A DNA stretch of 64,000 nucleotides from the NCBI GenBank assembly GCA_049841135.1, contig JASGHK010000005.1:744001-808000 (forward strand). Direction: 5' to 3'. The translations under genes and the position numbers were made by a program. Each line of letters opens with the position of its first letter. The first letter of the stretch is position 1. The notes below the pieces were generated by a model. It worked only from the letters and a program-made list of their open reading frames with translations. It was not told where the DNA came from and searched no databases. This document shows, one piece after another, positions 25,669 through 34,725 of this stretch. This DNA comes from JACRCT01 sp049841135 (GTDB lineage: Bacteria > Myxococcota > Myxococcia > Myxococcales > UBA5297).

Positions 25669-27330
25669 ATGGTCGTAGACCTCGTTGGGCGACCGGTCGG
25701 CCGGGCCCGTTGGCGCTGCGCCACCTTCGCCGTCCTGGCCCTGCTCGGCAGCGGGGCGGCCCGCGCCGACGGCGGGATGGCGGTCCTCTCCAGCGAGGGC
25801 AACCACTGGCTGCCGCACCCGGAGAAGTCGCAGTTCGCGACGCTCGCGCTCGTGGACGGGCGCGAGGAGATGATCCTCGCCATCGAGACGCGCAGCCTGC
25901 GTGGGCGCGGCGTGTGGGTCTTCCCGGTTCCCGCCGAGCCTTCCGCCGTCCGGGTCGCCATCGCCCCCGGCTTCCCCGAGGTGCTCGGCGCCGACCCCCG
26001 CGACCGGATGGGGCCGCTGCTGGAGCAGGCGATGCTCCCCGTCATCGGCCAGCCGTTTCCGACCTTGCCCGCGCTCGCGCTCCTGCGCCCGGCCTCGGAG
26101 CTCGCCCTCGGAGGAAGCGCCGTCGGCGGCGGCGGGGTCACGGGGGCGGCGCGCCTCGCGAGCCAGGGGCTGACGCTGGAGCTGCTCTCCGCCAGCGACC
26201 GCCCGGCGTTCGAGCGCCACCTGGCCGAGCAGGGCCTGGCGCTTCCGCCGGCGATGGCTGGCGCGCTCGAGGGCTACCTGGGCCAGCGCTACAGCCTGCT
26301 CGTCGCCTGGCTCTCGGACGACTCGGCGGAGCAGGCGGCCACGGAGGTGAAGGTGCGCCGGAAGGCGCTTTCGTTCGGTCCGCCCAAGGCCCGCGACGGC
26401 GAGGAGGAGGACGACGACGCGCGGCTCGACGACGACGGCTCGGGTGGGACGCTGCTCGAGCGGCACAAGACGCTCGCCGTGCAGGCCAGCTTTCCGGCGA
26501 CGCGTCTCTGGTTCCCGCTGAAGCTGACCTCGATGTACGGCGCCCAGGTGATCCCCGCGACGCTCTACGCCTGCGGCGCGGTCGAGCCCCGGACGTACCC
26601 GGGCATCGAGCGCTTCGTGCGCACGCGGCGGCTCGTGGACCCGGGCTTCCGGTGGTGGTCGGACGAGCCGCACGCGACCTTCGAGTGCAAGGACCCGGAC
26701 GGCCTCTTCACCCGCGTCGTGGTTCGCGCCCCGTCGAGCGCGCTGGCCGAAGACCTGGAGCTCGAGCCGGCGCACGTGCCCTGGACGAGGGCCAAGCTGC
26801 GCATGGCGCGCGCCTTCGAGGACCGGCGGGACGGCCACCCTCTGGCGAACGGGCTGGGCTGGCGGGTGCTCCACCTCGCGCTCTTGTCGATGGTCTCGAG
26901 CGCCGTCGCGGCGGCGGTCGTCTACCGTCGCTGCCGTCCGCGGCTCGGCTTCTTCGCGCTGCTGGGCCTCGCGAACCTGCTCACGCTCGTCGCGTTCGCC
27001 GCGAGCGCCGCGGTCTTCCGAGTGACCCGGAACGCGCTGCAGGCGCCGACGCCGCCTGGGCGCCGCGGCTGGACCGTGCCGCTCGTCTGGGCGCTGCTCG
27101 GCGGCCTCCCCGTCGTGGCGATGGCGCTCGCTGGGCCGATGCGGTTGGGGGCCTCCGCCTCGGCGGGCTGGGCGAACGCGCTGCTCGCAGCCGTCGGCGG
27201 GGCCCTGTTCCTGGGGCTCGCCGCCTGGGACGCGCTGGGGGTGCGCGGGCGCACGGCGATCTTCGTCGCCGTCTTCAGCCTGACGCTCGTTTCGATCTCC
27301 TGCGGTCTGACGTTCCTCGTCGCGGCCTGA
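25669..27330 (+). CDS. Secreted-domain membrane protein with VWVFPVPAE motif (DUF2330-like)
   Basis: 553 residues from the ATG at 25669 with GGGGAGG upstream; longer open frame upstream is rejected because it covers the operator region. A signal peptide (FAVLALLGSGAARADGG) leads to an extracytoplasmic part of about 380 residues that begins with a strand-rich domain holding GVWVFPVPAEPSAVRVAI, a motif like that of DUF2330 proteins. An acidic linker (EEEDDDARLDDDGSG) lies at about residue 245. Four membrane helices end the protein (from VLHLALLSMVSSAVAAAVVY on). Function unknown. Confidence 0.6.
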   Translation: MVVDLVGRPVGRARWRCATFAVLALLGSGAARADGGMAVLSSEGNHWLPHPEKSQFATLALVDGREEMILAIETRSLRGRGVWVFPVPAEPSAVRVAIAPGFPEVLGADPRDRMGPLLEQAMLPVIGQPFPTLPALALLRPASELALGGSAVGGGGVTGAARLASQGLTLELLSASDRPAFERHLAEQGLALPPAMAGALEGYLGQRYSLLVAWLSDDSAEQAATEVKVRRKALSFGPPKARDGEEEDDDARLDDDGSGGTLLERHKTLAVQASFPATRLWFPLKLTSMYGAQVIPATLYACGAVEPRTYPGIERFVRTRRLVDPGFRWWSDEPHATFECKDPDGLFTRVVVRAPSSALAEDLELEPAHVPWTRAKLRMARAFEDRRDGHPLANGLGWRVLHLALLSMVSSAVAAAVVYRRCRPRLGFFALLGLANLLTLVAFAASAAVFRVTRNALQAPTPPGRRGWTVPLVWALLGGLPVVAMALAGPMRLGASASAGWANALLAAVGGALFLGLAAWDALGVRGRTAIFVAVFSLTLVSISCGLTFLVAA

Positions 27331-27410
27331 GGCAGAGGCAGGTCCGCGAGGCCCGCGGGCGCTGCCCGACGTCGAGGCGAAGCGAGCCGTGCCGCGGCAG
27401 CCACCGGCCC

Positions 27411-28616
27411 TCAAGCCCTCTCGCGCTCACCTGGAGGCAGGCTGACGGCGCCGGCAGCGGTGCCGCCATCGCTCAACGAGAGGCGGCCAGCCTCGGCGCC
27501 GGAGAGCCGGGCCTGGATGGCGCGGGCGGCGCTTCGGGCGTCCTCGGTCAGGCCGGGCCGCCGCGTCCCCAACTCGAGCAGAGCGTTCACCGAGGCCACC
27601 GTGCCCCACTTGCGCAGCTGGTCGATGGCGAGCGAGGCCGCCCTCTCGGACGGCGACGCGAGCAGCGCCACCATGACCGGCTCCTCGCGGACCTCGAGCG
27701 CGATGAGGGCCATGGCGACGGCGGCGGCGACCGCGGGGCTGGTCGCGCCCGTCGCGGAGAGGCTGAGCAGGCTGCGCACCTTCGGGAGGTGGCCAGCCTC
27801 CCGGCGCATCGCGACCAGCTTGAGCGCGCGCAGCTTCGGCTCTTCTCCGCGCAGCTCCAGCACCCTGCCGAGCAGCGGGGAGAGGCGCTCGCGCGAGAGC
27901 TGCACTTCCAGACGCTCGAGAGCCCGGGCACGCAGCCGCCCCGGCATGGCATCGTCGAGCAAGAAGGCCTGGGCGGTCGTCAGCGAGACCTCGACGGACG
28001 CCAGGCAGCGCAGCTCGGGGTCGTGCTCGCCCAGGCAGGCGTCCAGCGCACGGGCCGTCTCCTCGGCGTGCGGGTAGTGGTCGACTAGCGCCTGCAGGTT
28101 GCGCCGGCGCACGTCGGTGGGCGCCTCGCTCGCGACGTTGTCGGCCAGCAGCTCGTGCACCGGCGCGCGGGCGACGCGCGTGACCGTCGCGACCACGCGG
28201 TCCAGGTGCCAGGCGAGCGTCTCCGGGTCCAGGGTCTCGCCCACCACGGACTGCTGTAGCCCGCCGTGGACGGCCCGGAAGGGATGGACGACGCCTCGTG
28301 ACCAGCGGTCGAGCTCGAGCTGATCCCGGACCAGATCGACCGCTTCGGGCGCGGGGAAGCCAGGCACGGTCGCCGTGAAGCTCATGTGGCCGCCGGTCGA
28401 CCGCCGGCTCGAGTCCGAGAGGCGCTCGGCGCTCACCTCCACGCCGTCGAGCTGGCCCTTCATCATCGGCAGCTCGACGCTGGGCGACAGCTCGAGCCCC
28501 AGTGCCTCGGCGGCCTCCTTCCAGGCGTCGAGCCTCTTGAGCTGCGGCTCACCCAACGCGGCGAAGAGCGTGGCGAAGAGCAGCGAGAGGATGAAGGCGG
28601 CGACAAAGCAGGCCAT
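27411..28616 (-). CDS. HEAT-repeat-like protein with N-terminal membrane anchor
   Basis: 401 residues from the ATG at 28616. The first 22 residues are a membrane helix or uncleaved signal (FVAAFILSLLFATLFAAL). Residues about 40-130 form an alpha/beta domain, and from about residue 160 to the end helices of HEAT type dominate (LGRVLELRGEEPKLRALKLV, VAMALIALEVREEPVMVALL, IDQLRKWGTVASVNALLELG). The end reads AGRLSLSDGGTAAGAVSLPP. The start is three bases past the stop of a truncated paralog, so coupling is likely. Such proteins are protein-protein scaffolds; partner unknown. Confidence 0.65.
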   Translation of the reverse strand: MACFVAAFILSLLFATLFAALGEPQLKRLDAWKEAAEALGLELSPSVELPMMKGQLDGVEVSAERLSDSSRRSTGGHMSFTATVPGFPAPEAVDLVRDQLELDRWSRGVVHPFRAVHGGLQQSVVGETLDPETLAWHLDRVVATVTRVARAPVHELLADNVASEAPTDVRRRNLQALVDHYPHAEETARALDACLGEHDPELRCLASVEVSLTTAQAFLLDDAMPGRLRARALERLEVQLSRERLSPLLGRVLELRGEEPKLRALKLVAMRREAGHLPKVRSLLSLSATGATSPAVAAAVAMALIALEVREEPVMVALLASPSERAASLAIDQLRKWGTVASVNALLELGTRRPGLTEDARSAARAIQARLSGAEAGRLSLSDGGTAAGAVSLPPGERERA

Positions 28617-28619
28617 GGC

Positions 28620-28960
28620 TCAGGCCTTCTCCCTCTCGCCGGGAGGCTGACGGCGCCCGCGGCGATACCGCCGTCGACCAGCGAGAGGCGGCCGGCGCCA
28701 ACCCCCAGGAGGCGGGCTTGGATGGCACGGACGGCGTCGCGGGCCGGCTCGACCCGCCGGCCTCGCCCGATGAGCTGCAGCAGCGGCTCGACGGAGGCGA
28801 ACGTGCCCCGCTCGCAAGGCTCGTCGATGGAGAAGCCCTGTGTGGATTCGGCCTGGCTTTTGACGGTGGTGGGCGATGTGTCCGCGCCATCCGAGCTGGA
28901 GGACGGCGTGCCCCAGACCACCAACACCAGAGCGGCGAAGAGACCGACGGCAGCGCGCAT
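28620..28960 (-). pseudogene. Truncated paralog of the HEAT-repeat gene
   Basis: From the ATG at 28960 it has a membrane segment (AAVGLFAALVLVVWGT), a Ser/Thr-rich spacer and then a copy of the last 65 residues of the neighbouring protein: GTFASVEPLLQLIGRG and AIQARLLGVGAGRLSLVDGG match GTVASVNALLELGTRR and AIQARLSGAEAGRLSLSDGG. The central 280 residues are absent. A frameshift near 28645 hides the matching end PPGEREKA and stop at 28620-28622. It looks like a tandem duplicate with an internal deletion. Confidence 0.6.
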
Positions 28961-29049
28961 GAGAGCCCGGGCACCTGCGAGAGAGTGCTCGCGACGATAG
29001 CGCGGATGGCGAGGCGGGGACGGCTCCGGGAATTGATCCAGGACGGCCG

Positions 29050-29499
29050 ATGCCGGCAAGCTCGCTGGAAATGACCTCCGAGCGCGTCTACCGCATCACG
29101 TTGGCAGCGTTGAACGGCCTCGTAGGGCTCACCGCCAGCGGCGGCGGCGTCGCCATCCTGATCGGCGCCGACCGCTTCCCAATTGAGTGGCTCGATGGAA
29201 GCCCGTTCCAGAGCTACGTCGTGCCGGCGCTCATCCTTGCCCTCGTGGTCGGAGGCAGCGCGTTGGCGGCCGCGGCAGCCGCCATCATCGGGGCGCGCAC
29301 GGGCGCTCTCGCCTCGTTCGTCGCCGGCGCCATCCTCATGGGTTGGATTGCCGGCGAGGTCGTGATCCTGAAGCAGCCGGATGCCCCGACGTGGATCGAG
29401 TGCCTCTACTTCATCGCCGGCGCGGTCATCGCCGCGCTTGCGCTCCTGCTGCAGAGGCGGCTGCGTAGCGCCGAGGCGACCGAGAGCCCGACGGCTTGA
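29050..29499 (+). CDS. Small four-helix membrane protein
   Basis: 149 residues from the ATG at 29050 (AGGA seven bases upstream); ATG at 29071 is an alternative. Four hydrophobic segments: LAALNGLVGLTASGGGVAIL, VVPALILALVVGGSALAAAA, GALASFVAGAILMGWIAGEV and LYFIAGAVIAALALLL. A loop motif PIEWLDGSPFQSY lies between the first and second. Basic C-terminus. No known catalytic motif. It is a stand-alone inner-membrane protein of unknown function, 30 bases ahead of the PNGase F-like gene on the same strand. Confidence 0.65.
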   Translation: MPASSLEMTSERVYRITLAALNGLVGLTASGGGVAILIGADRFPIEWLDGSPFQSYVVPALILALVVGGSALAAAAAAIIGARTGALASFVAGAILMGWIAGEVVILKQPDAPTWIECLYFIAGAVIAALALLLQRRLRSAEATESPTA

Positions 29500-29529
29500 C
29501 CCGCCAGCCCCGGCACGCGACGGTGTGCC

Positions 29530-30726
29530 GTGCGCCACTTCTCCCTCGCCCTCCTGGTCCTGCTGTGCGCCTGCGACAACGGCGCTTCCTCCACCCGTGC
29601 CGATGCCTCGCTGCCGGCGGATGCTGCTGCTCGGCCCGCGGACGCTGCCGGTGTGGATGCCGCGCTGCCCGCCGATGCCGCCCAACCCGCGGACGCTGAG
29701 ACACCACCGGACGCTGCCGAGGAGCCTCTCGACGCGGCGTCGCCTCCCGACACCGGCGTCGCCATCGGCGCGGACCTGACGGTGACTGCCTTCGACCAGA
29801 CGCCCCTCTACTTCACCGGCTCGGACAACCAGCGCACCGTCGACCGGACGGCGTCCTTCCCCACGACCGGCGCCTACTCCCGCATCCTGCTGCACCTGAC
29901 CCTCGCCTGCCCTGCCGGCGGCTGCGACCCGTGGGACCGGCTCGGATGGATCGCCGCCGTCACCAGCCGCGGCCAGAACGGCGCGCCCGACACCCTCGTC
30001 GAGCTGGCCCGCTTCATCACGCCCTTCCACGTCGGCATGTCCGTCGACGTCGACGTCACCGACCTGCGCCCGCTCTTGAGCGGCGACCTGACGCTGCGCG
30101 CCTTCATCGACACCTGGGTCGGCCCCGGGAGCCCTTACGGCGACGGGTGGCTCCTGACCGCCAGCTTCGAGCTGACCGGCGGCGTCCCGGCGCGCATCCC
30201 CGCCGCGGTCATCCCCGTCTGGCAGGTGGCCTTGGTCGTCTACGGCGACCCCGCCAAGCCGATCGCCGGGTCGGCTCCGGCCCAGAAGGTCTCGCTGCCC
30301 GCCGGCGCGACGAGCTACGCCCTGCGCACGCTCGTCACCGGCCACGGCCAGGGCAACGCCGACAACTGCGCCGAGTTCTGCAGCCGCGACCACTCGCTCG
30401 CCTTCACCGCGCCGCACACGCACCAGGTCTGGCGCGATGACTGCGCCACCACCGCGGCGCCCAATCAGCAGGGCACGTACCGGTACTCGCGCGCAGGCTG
30501 GTGCCCCGGCGCCGACGTCCGGCCGTGGATCGAGGATGTCACCGCCGACCTCGCCGGCCTCTCGGAGGCGACGCTCGCCTACGACGTCGAGGCGTACGAG
30601 AACACCTGCCGTCCCGACGCCTCCGAGTGCACCGGCTGCACGCTCGGCACGGCCTGCGACTACGACGGCGGGGCGCACACCGAGCCCTTCTATCTCTTGT
30701 CGTCGACGCTCATCGCCTACTGGTGA
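29530..30726 (+). CDS. PNGase F-related lipoprotein
   Basis: 398 residues from a GTG at 29530. Signal peptide with lipobox LLCAC, then a 55-residue linker of repeated ADA/PADAA. From about residue 85 it matches the peptide-N-glycosidase F fold: SDNQRTVDRTASFPTTGAYS, HLTLACPAGGCDPWDRLGW, ELARFITPFHVG, and in the second jelly-roll domain GHGQGNADNCAEFC, HTHQVWRDDC and GWCPGADVRPWIEDV. Characterised members release N-glycans from glycoproteins. Whether the active-site Asp/Glu residues are kept cannot be judged without an alignment. Surface-tethered, so it could deglycosylate external protein. Confidence 0.7.
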   Translation: MRHFSLALLVLLCACDNGASSTRADASLPADAAARPADAAGVDAALPADAAQPADAETPPDAAEEPLDAASPPDTGVAIGADLTVTAFDQTPLYFTGSDNQRTVDRTASFPTTGAYSRILLHLTLACPAGGCDPWDRLGWIAAVTSRGQNGAPDTLVELARFITPFHVGMSVDVDVTDLRPLLSGDLTLRAFIDTWVGPGSPYGDGWLLTASFELTGGVPARIPAAVIPVWQVALVVYGDPAKPIAGSAPAQKVSLPAGATSYALRTLVTGHGQGNADNCAEFCSRDHSLAFTAPHTHQVWRDDCATTAAPNQQGTYRYSRAGWCPGADVRPWIEDVTADLAGLSEATLAYDVEAYENTCRPDASECTGCTLGTACDYDGGAHTEPFYLLSSTLIAYW

Positions 30727-30866
30727 GCGACGGGGCTCGACCCGGCACGATCCTGCAGGAGCCGGTCCCGCCCACCCGCCCGGCTGCCAGTTCCCAGTTC
30801 TCCAATTCCCGCGGAACTCAGGGCCAGTACGGCGGATGCACCGCCGAACCCTTCACGGAGCTGCCC

Positions 30867-31425
30867 ATGCGCAAGATCCTCCTGCTCGTCGTCGCCGTTT
30901 CCTTCGCCCTGCTCGGTTGTGACGAGAAGAAGGCCGCCCCGGCGGCCGCTGCGGCACCCGCTGCCGTCGCGGCTGCTCCCGCGGCCCCTGCTGCTCCCGC
31001 GGCCAAGCCGGCTCCGGCGATGGCCTGGAAGAAGCTCGAGAAGCTCGGCCTGCAGATCGAGTTCCCGGCTGACGGCGAGGTCATGGACACCAGCGCCGAT
31101 GCGCCCAACGCGTCGATCTTCAACAACGACTGCAAGGTCTCGGTGAACACCGTGACCCCCGTTTATACGGAGAAGTACGAGAGCGCGATCGCCGAGCTGG
31201 AGAAGGATCCGGGCACCAAGTTCGAGAAGTGGACCAAGAAGACCAAGACCGCCGACGGCTGGCAGCTCGAGTGGACCTGCAAGAGCCTCCTTCGAGGACA
31301 AGACGCTCTACGGCATCCAGGTTCGCCGCACCGTGGGCGGCAAGCAGATCGAGTGCTCCGAGAAGCTGGACTCGGCCGACGCCGCCGCGTGCGCCATCAA
31401 GGCGTGCGCCAGCCTCAAGCCGTAG
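30867..31425 (+). pseudogene. Small Ala/Pro-rich lipoprotein with one frameshift
   Basis: ATG at 30867 with GGAG upstream. Lipobox FALLGC, then a long Ala/Pro/Lys linker (repeats of AAPAA), then a compact domain beginning WKKLEKLGLQIEFPADGEVM and containing NDCKVSVNTVTPVYTEKYES. After WTCKS near 31289 one base must be skipped, giving FEDKTLYGIQVRRTVGGKQI and the end CAIKACASLKP with stop at 31425. Four cysteines lie in the last 60 residues. 559 bases equals 186 codons plus one. Function unknown. Confidence 0.65.
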
Positions 31426-31454
31426 CGAGACCTCCTGAGCTTCGAGTCGCCCCG

Positions 31455-31483
31455 GGGCCCTGCGATCGACGATCGCAGGGCCC
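31455..31483. terminator. Long GC hairpin after the small lipoprotein gene
   Basis: GGGCCCTGCGATCG (31455-31468) and its complement (31470-31483) meet at a single base, so a stem of about 12 pairs with a small loop forms. It begins 30 bases past the stop at 31425. No T tract. The rest of 31484-31726 holds no gene. Confidence 0.55.
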
Positions 31484-31500
31484 TCGCGTTGCCCGAGCTG

Positions 31501-31541
31501 TCCACCCCGTCCACTCCGTCGACCCCGTCCACAGCGTCCAC
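31501..31541. repeat. 9-bp tandem repeat
   Basis: Four to five copies of a CCCGTCCAC-like unit (CCCGTCCAC, TCCGTCGAC, CCCGTCCAC, AGCGTCCAC) in the non-coding stretch between the terminator and the sensor kinase gene. Confidence 0.6.
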
Positions 31542-31726
31542 CCAGCGAGCCGCGCTTTGCGCCTGCGCTCCGACCGGCGGCAACGCTGGCAACGTGAGGT
31601 GCACGCGGAGGCCAAGACGCTGCTCCGGCTGCCCGAGCGACGAGGCAGCCCTCAGATTCGACGGGCCCCGCGCTGCGACCTCGCGAGGGCGTCGCTAGCG
31701 TTCGAGGCGGATTTGCGCCCACGACC

Positions 31727-34653
31727 ATGGCCAGCGACGACGTGCGACGACCAGACGGTCAGGAGCCCGGCGAGCGCCGATGGAAGACCCTGTTCGACCG
31801 CGCCCCGATCCCCATCTGGGAAGAGGACTTCTCGGACGTGCGCCGGAGGTTCGACGAGCTGCGGGCGGCCGGGGTCCAGGACCTCGAAGGGCACTGCGCC
31901 CGGCATCCGGAGGAGCTGCCTCGCCTCGCCTCCCTGATCCGGATTCGTGGAGATGTCGGACTCGACCGCCCCCTTCTTCGGCGTGCGCTCGAAGGATGAG
32001 GTCCCGGGCCGCCTGACGGAGATCTTCGACGAGAGGTCCTATCGGGTCTTCGCGCACGAGATGTCGGCGCTGTGGCGCGGCGAGACCCGCTTCGACGGGG
32101 AGGGCGAGATCTGCGGCGTCGGAGGCGAGCGGCGGGTCGTGGCGCTGCGCCTCTCGGTGGTGCCGGGCTTCGAGCAGTCGCTCTCTCGGGTCGTCGTCTC
32201 CTTCCTGGACCTGACCGAGCTCGTCGGCCAGCGCGAAGCGGCGCGCGAGAAGAGCGAGCAGCTCGACCGCTTCTTCTCCCTGGCGCTCGACCTGCACTGC
32301 ATCATCGACGGGCAGGGGTGCTTCCTCCGCCTCAACCGCGCCTGGGAGAGCATGCTCGACTACCGGCTCGACGAGCTGCTGGGGAAGCCCTTCCTGGACT
32401 TCGTCCATCCCGAGGACGTGGAGGCGACCCAGGTCGCCTTCGCGAGCCTGAAGAACAAGGAGGCGCTGCTCAGCTTCGTCAACCGCTACCGCCGCAAGGA
32501 CGGGACCTACCGCTGGCTCGAGTGGCGCTCGTCGCCCTTCTTCGGTCCGTTCCTCTACGCCACGGCGCGGGACATCACCGACCGCAAGAGCGCGGAGGAG
32601 GCGAGCCTCGCCCACCTGCGGTTCCTCAAGGAGCTCGAGCGGTTCGACCGGGCGCTGCGCGGCACCGACGACCTCGCGCAGATGATGGAGGCGGGCCTGG
32701 AGGTGCTCCTCTCGATATTCGGCAGCGACCGCATCTGGCTGGTCTACCCCTGCGACCCGGACGCCACCTCCTGGAGCGTCCCCATGGAGCGGACCCGCGC
32801 CGAGTACCCCGGCGCCTTCGCGGAGCGGGTCGTGGCCCCGATGCAGCCGGACGCCCGCGACGTCTTCCGGCTGGCGCTTGCCAGCGAGGGGCCGGTGGCC
32901 TTCGACCCGCGCTCCGGGCGGCCGCTGGACCAGGCGGCGGAGCAGTTCTCCACCCGCTCCCAGATCGTCCTCGCGGTCTACCCAAAGCTGGGCAAGCCCT
33001 GGCTTCTGGGCATGCACCAGTGCTCGCACGCGCGGGTCTGGTCCGACGAGGACCAGCGCCTCTTCTGGGAGATCGGCCGGCGCCTGGCCGACGCGCTCAG
33101 CAGCCTGCTGCTCCTCAAGGACCTGCGCCAGAGCGAGGAGAAGCACAAGCAGCTCATCGAGACCACCGGCACCGGCTACGTCATCCTCGACGTCCAGGGC
33201 CGGGTGACCGACGCGAACCAGGAGTACCTGCGGCTGACGGGGCGGCCGGCGCTCCCCGACATCCTCGGGGTCACGGCCTCGGCGTGGACGGCCGTGGGGG
33301 ACCGGGCGCGCTGGGCTGCGGCCACCGCGCAGTGCCTGGAGCGCGGCCAGGTGCGCGACCTGGAGCTCGACTTCGTCGGCCCCGACGGGCGCACCACCCC
33401 GGTGGAGATCAACGCGTCGCGGCTCTTCACCCCCCAGGCGACGCGGCTCATGGCGGTGTGCCGGGACATCACCGAGCGGCGGCGCGCCGAGGACCGCCTG
33501 CGCGAGGAGGCGCGCCGCAAGGACGAGTTCCTGGCGATGCTCGGCCACGAGCTGCGCAACCCCCTGGCGCCCATCCGCAACGCCATCCACCTGCTCCAGC
33601 GGATCCGCCCCAAGGAGCCGCGCGCCCAGAAGGCCGAGGAGATCATCGACCGCCAGACCGCGCACCTCTCGAGGATCGTGGACGACCTGCTGGACGTGTC
33701 GCGCATCGCGCGGGGCAAGGTCGGCCTGCGCAAGGAGCGGCTCGACCTGGCGGCGGTCGTGCGCCACGCGGCCGAGGACTGCCGCGGCAACCTGGCGGCG
33801 AAGGGAATCGAGCTGAGGGTCGCGCTCCCCGACGCGCCGGTCTGGGTCGACGGCGACCCCACGCGGCTCGCGCAGGTGCTGGGGAACCTGCTGCACAACT
33901 CCGAGAAGTTCACCGACCGCGGCGGGAGGATCGCGCTCGAGCTGCACGCCGCGGGGCCGTCGGCGGTGCTGACGGTCGCGGACACCGGGGTCGGGATGGG
34001 GCGGCAGACCCTGGAGCGGATCTTCGAGCCCTTCGTCCAGGCGGGCAGCGACCTGGCGCGCAGTCGCGGCGGGCTGGGGCTGGGCCTGGCGCTGGTCCGG
34101 GGGCTGCTGGAGCTTCATGGAGGGACCGTGCGCGCCTCCAGCGAGGGGCTGGGGAGGGGCTCCCAGTTCACGGTGGTGCTCCCGCGGTTGGAGGCCCCCG
34201 CCCCGCTCCTCGCGAGGCCCCCCGCCACGGCGCCCGCGGAGGCAGGGGGCACGGTGCGGGTGCTGGTCATCGAGGACCAACGCGACGCCGCCGAGTCGCT
34301 GCAGGCGCTGCTCGAGCTGATGGGCCACGAGGTGCGGACCGCCGCGGACGGCGTCGCGGGGCTCCGGGCCGCCCGGGCGTTCGGGCCCGACGTCGTGCTC
34401 TGCGACATCGGCCTGCCCGGAGAGCTCGGACGGGTACGGCGTCGCCCGGGCGGTCCGGGCCGACCCGCTGCTGCGGTCGGTCCTGCTGGTCGCGGTCACG
34501 GGCTACGGCCAGCTCGAGGACAAGCAGCGCGCTGCCGAGGCGCGCTTCGACCTGCACCTGACCAAGCCGGTCGAGCCGGAGGCGCTCGAGCAGGTCCTGC
34601 GGGACCCCGCGGCGCGCCGCGGGCGAGAGCCGTCCCCGCTCCAGGCCTGGTAG
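31727..34653 (+). pseudogene. Hybrid sensor histidine kinase (PAS-PAS-GAF-PAS-HisKA-HATPase-REC), two frameshifts
   Basis: The gene opens at 31727 with a PAS-like segment (LFDRAPIPIWEEDFSDVRRR), shifts one base near 31950, and continues as APFFGVRSKDEVPG. Then follow a PAS with PAC (FDFVHPEDV-like, YRRKDGTYRWLEW), a GAF-like block (about 32650-33120), a third PAS, the H-box MLGHELRNPLAPI, the N-box GNLLHNSEKFTD and the G-boxes ADTGVGMG and GGLGLGLALV. A receiver domain begins at VRVLVIEDQRDAAE with its phospho-Asp in DVVLCDIGLPG; a second one-base shift near 34428 is needed to read SDGYGVARAVRADPLL and the conserved Lys region LHLTKPVEPEAL to the stop at 34653. No membrane segment, so cytosolic. 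Confidence 0.8.
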
Positions 34654-34725
34654 GTGCCATTCCACCTCCGAGCCGGGACCAACGAGGGTGCCGGGGGCTT
34701 TGGGCTTGGGCTTCGGGCTTCGGGA

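Noticed and set aside
23472..28088. A 1538-codon rightward open frame over the CrtI-like and regulator genes
   Set aside because: Antisense and out-of-frame shadow of several genuine genes in different frames; long only because stops are rare at this GC content.
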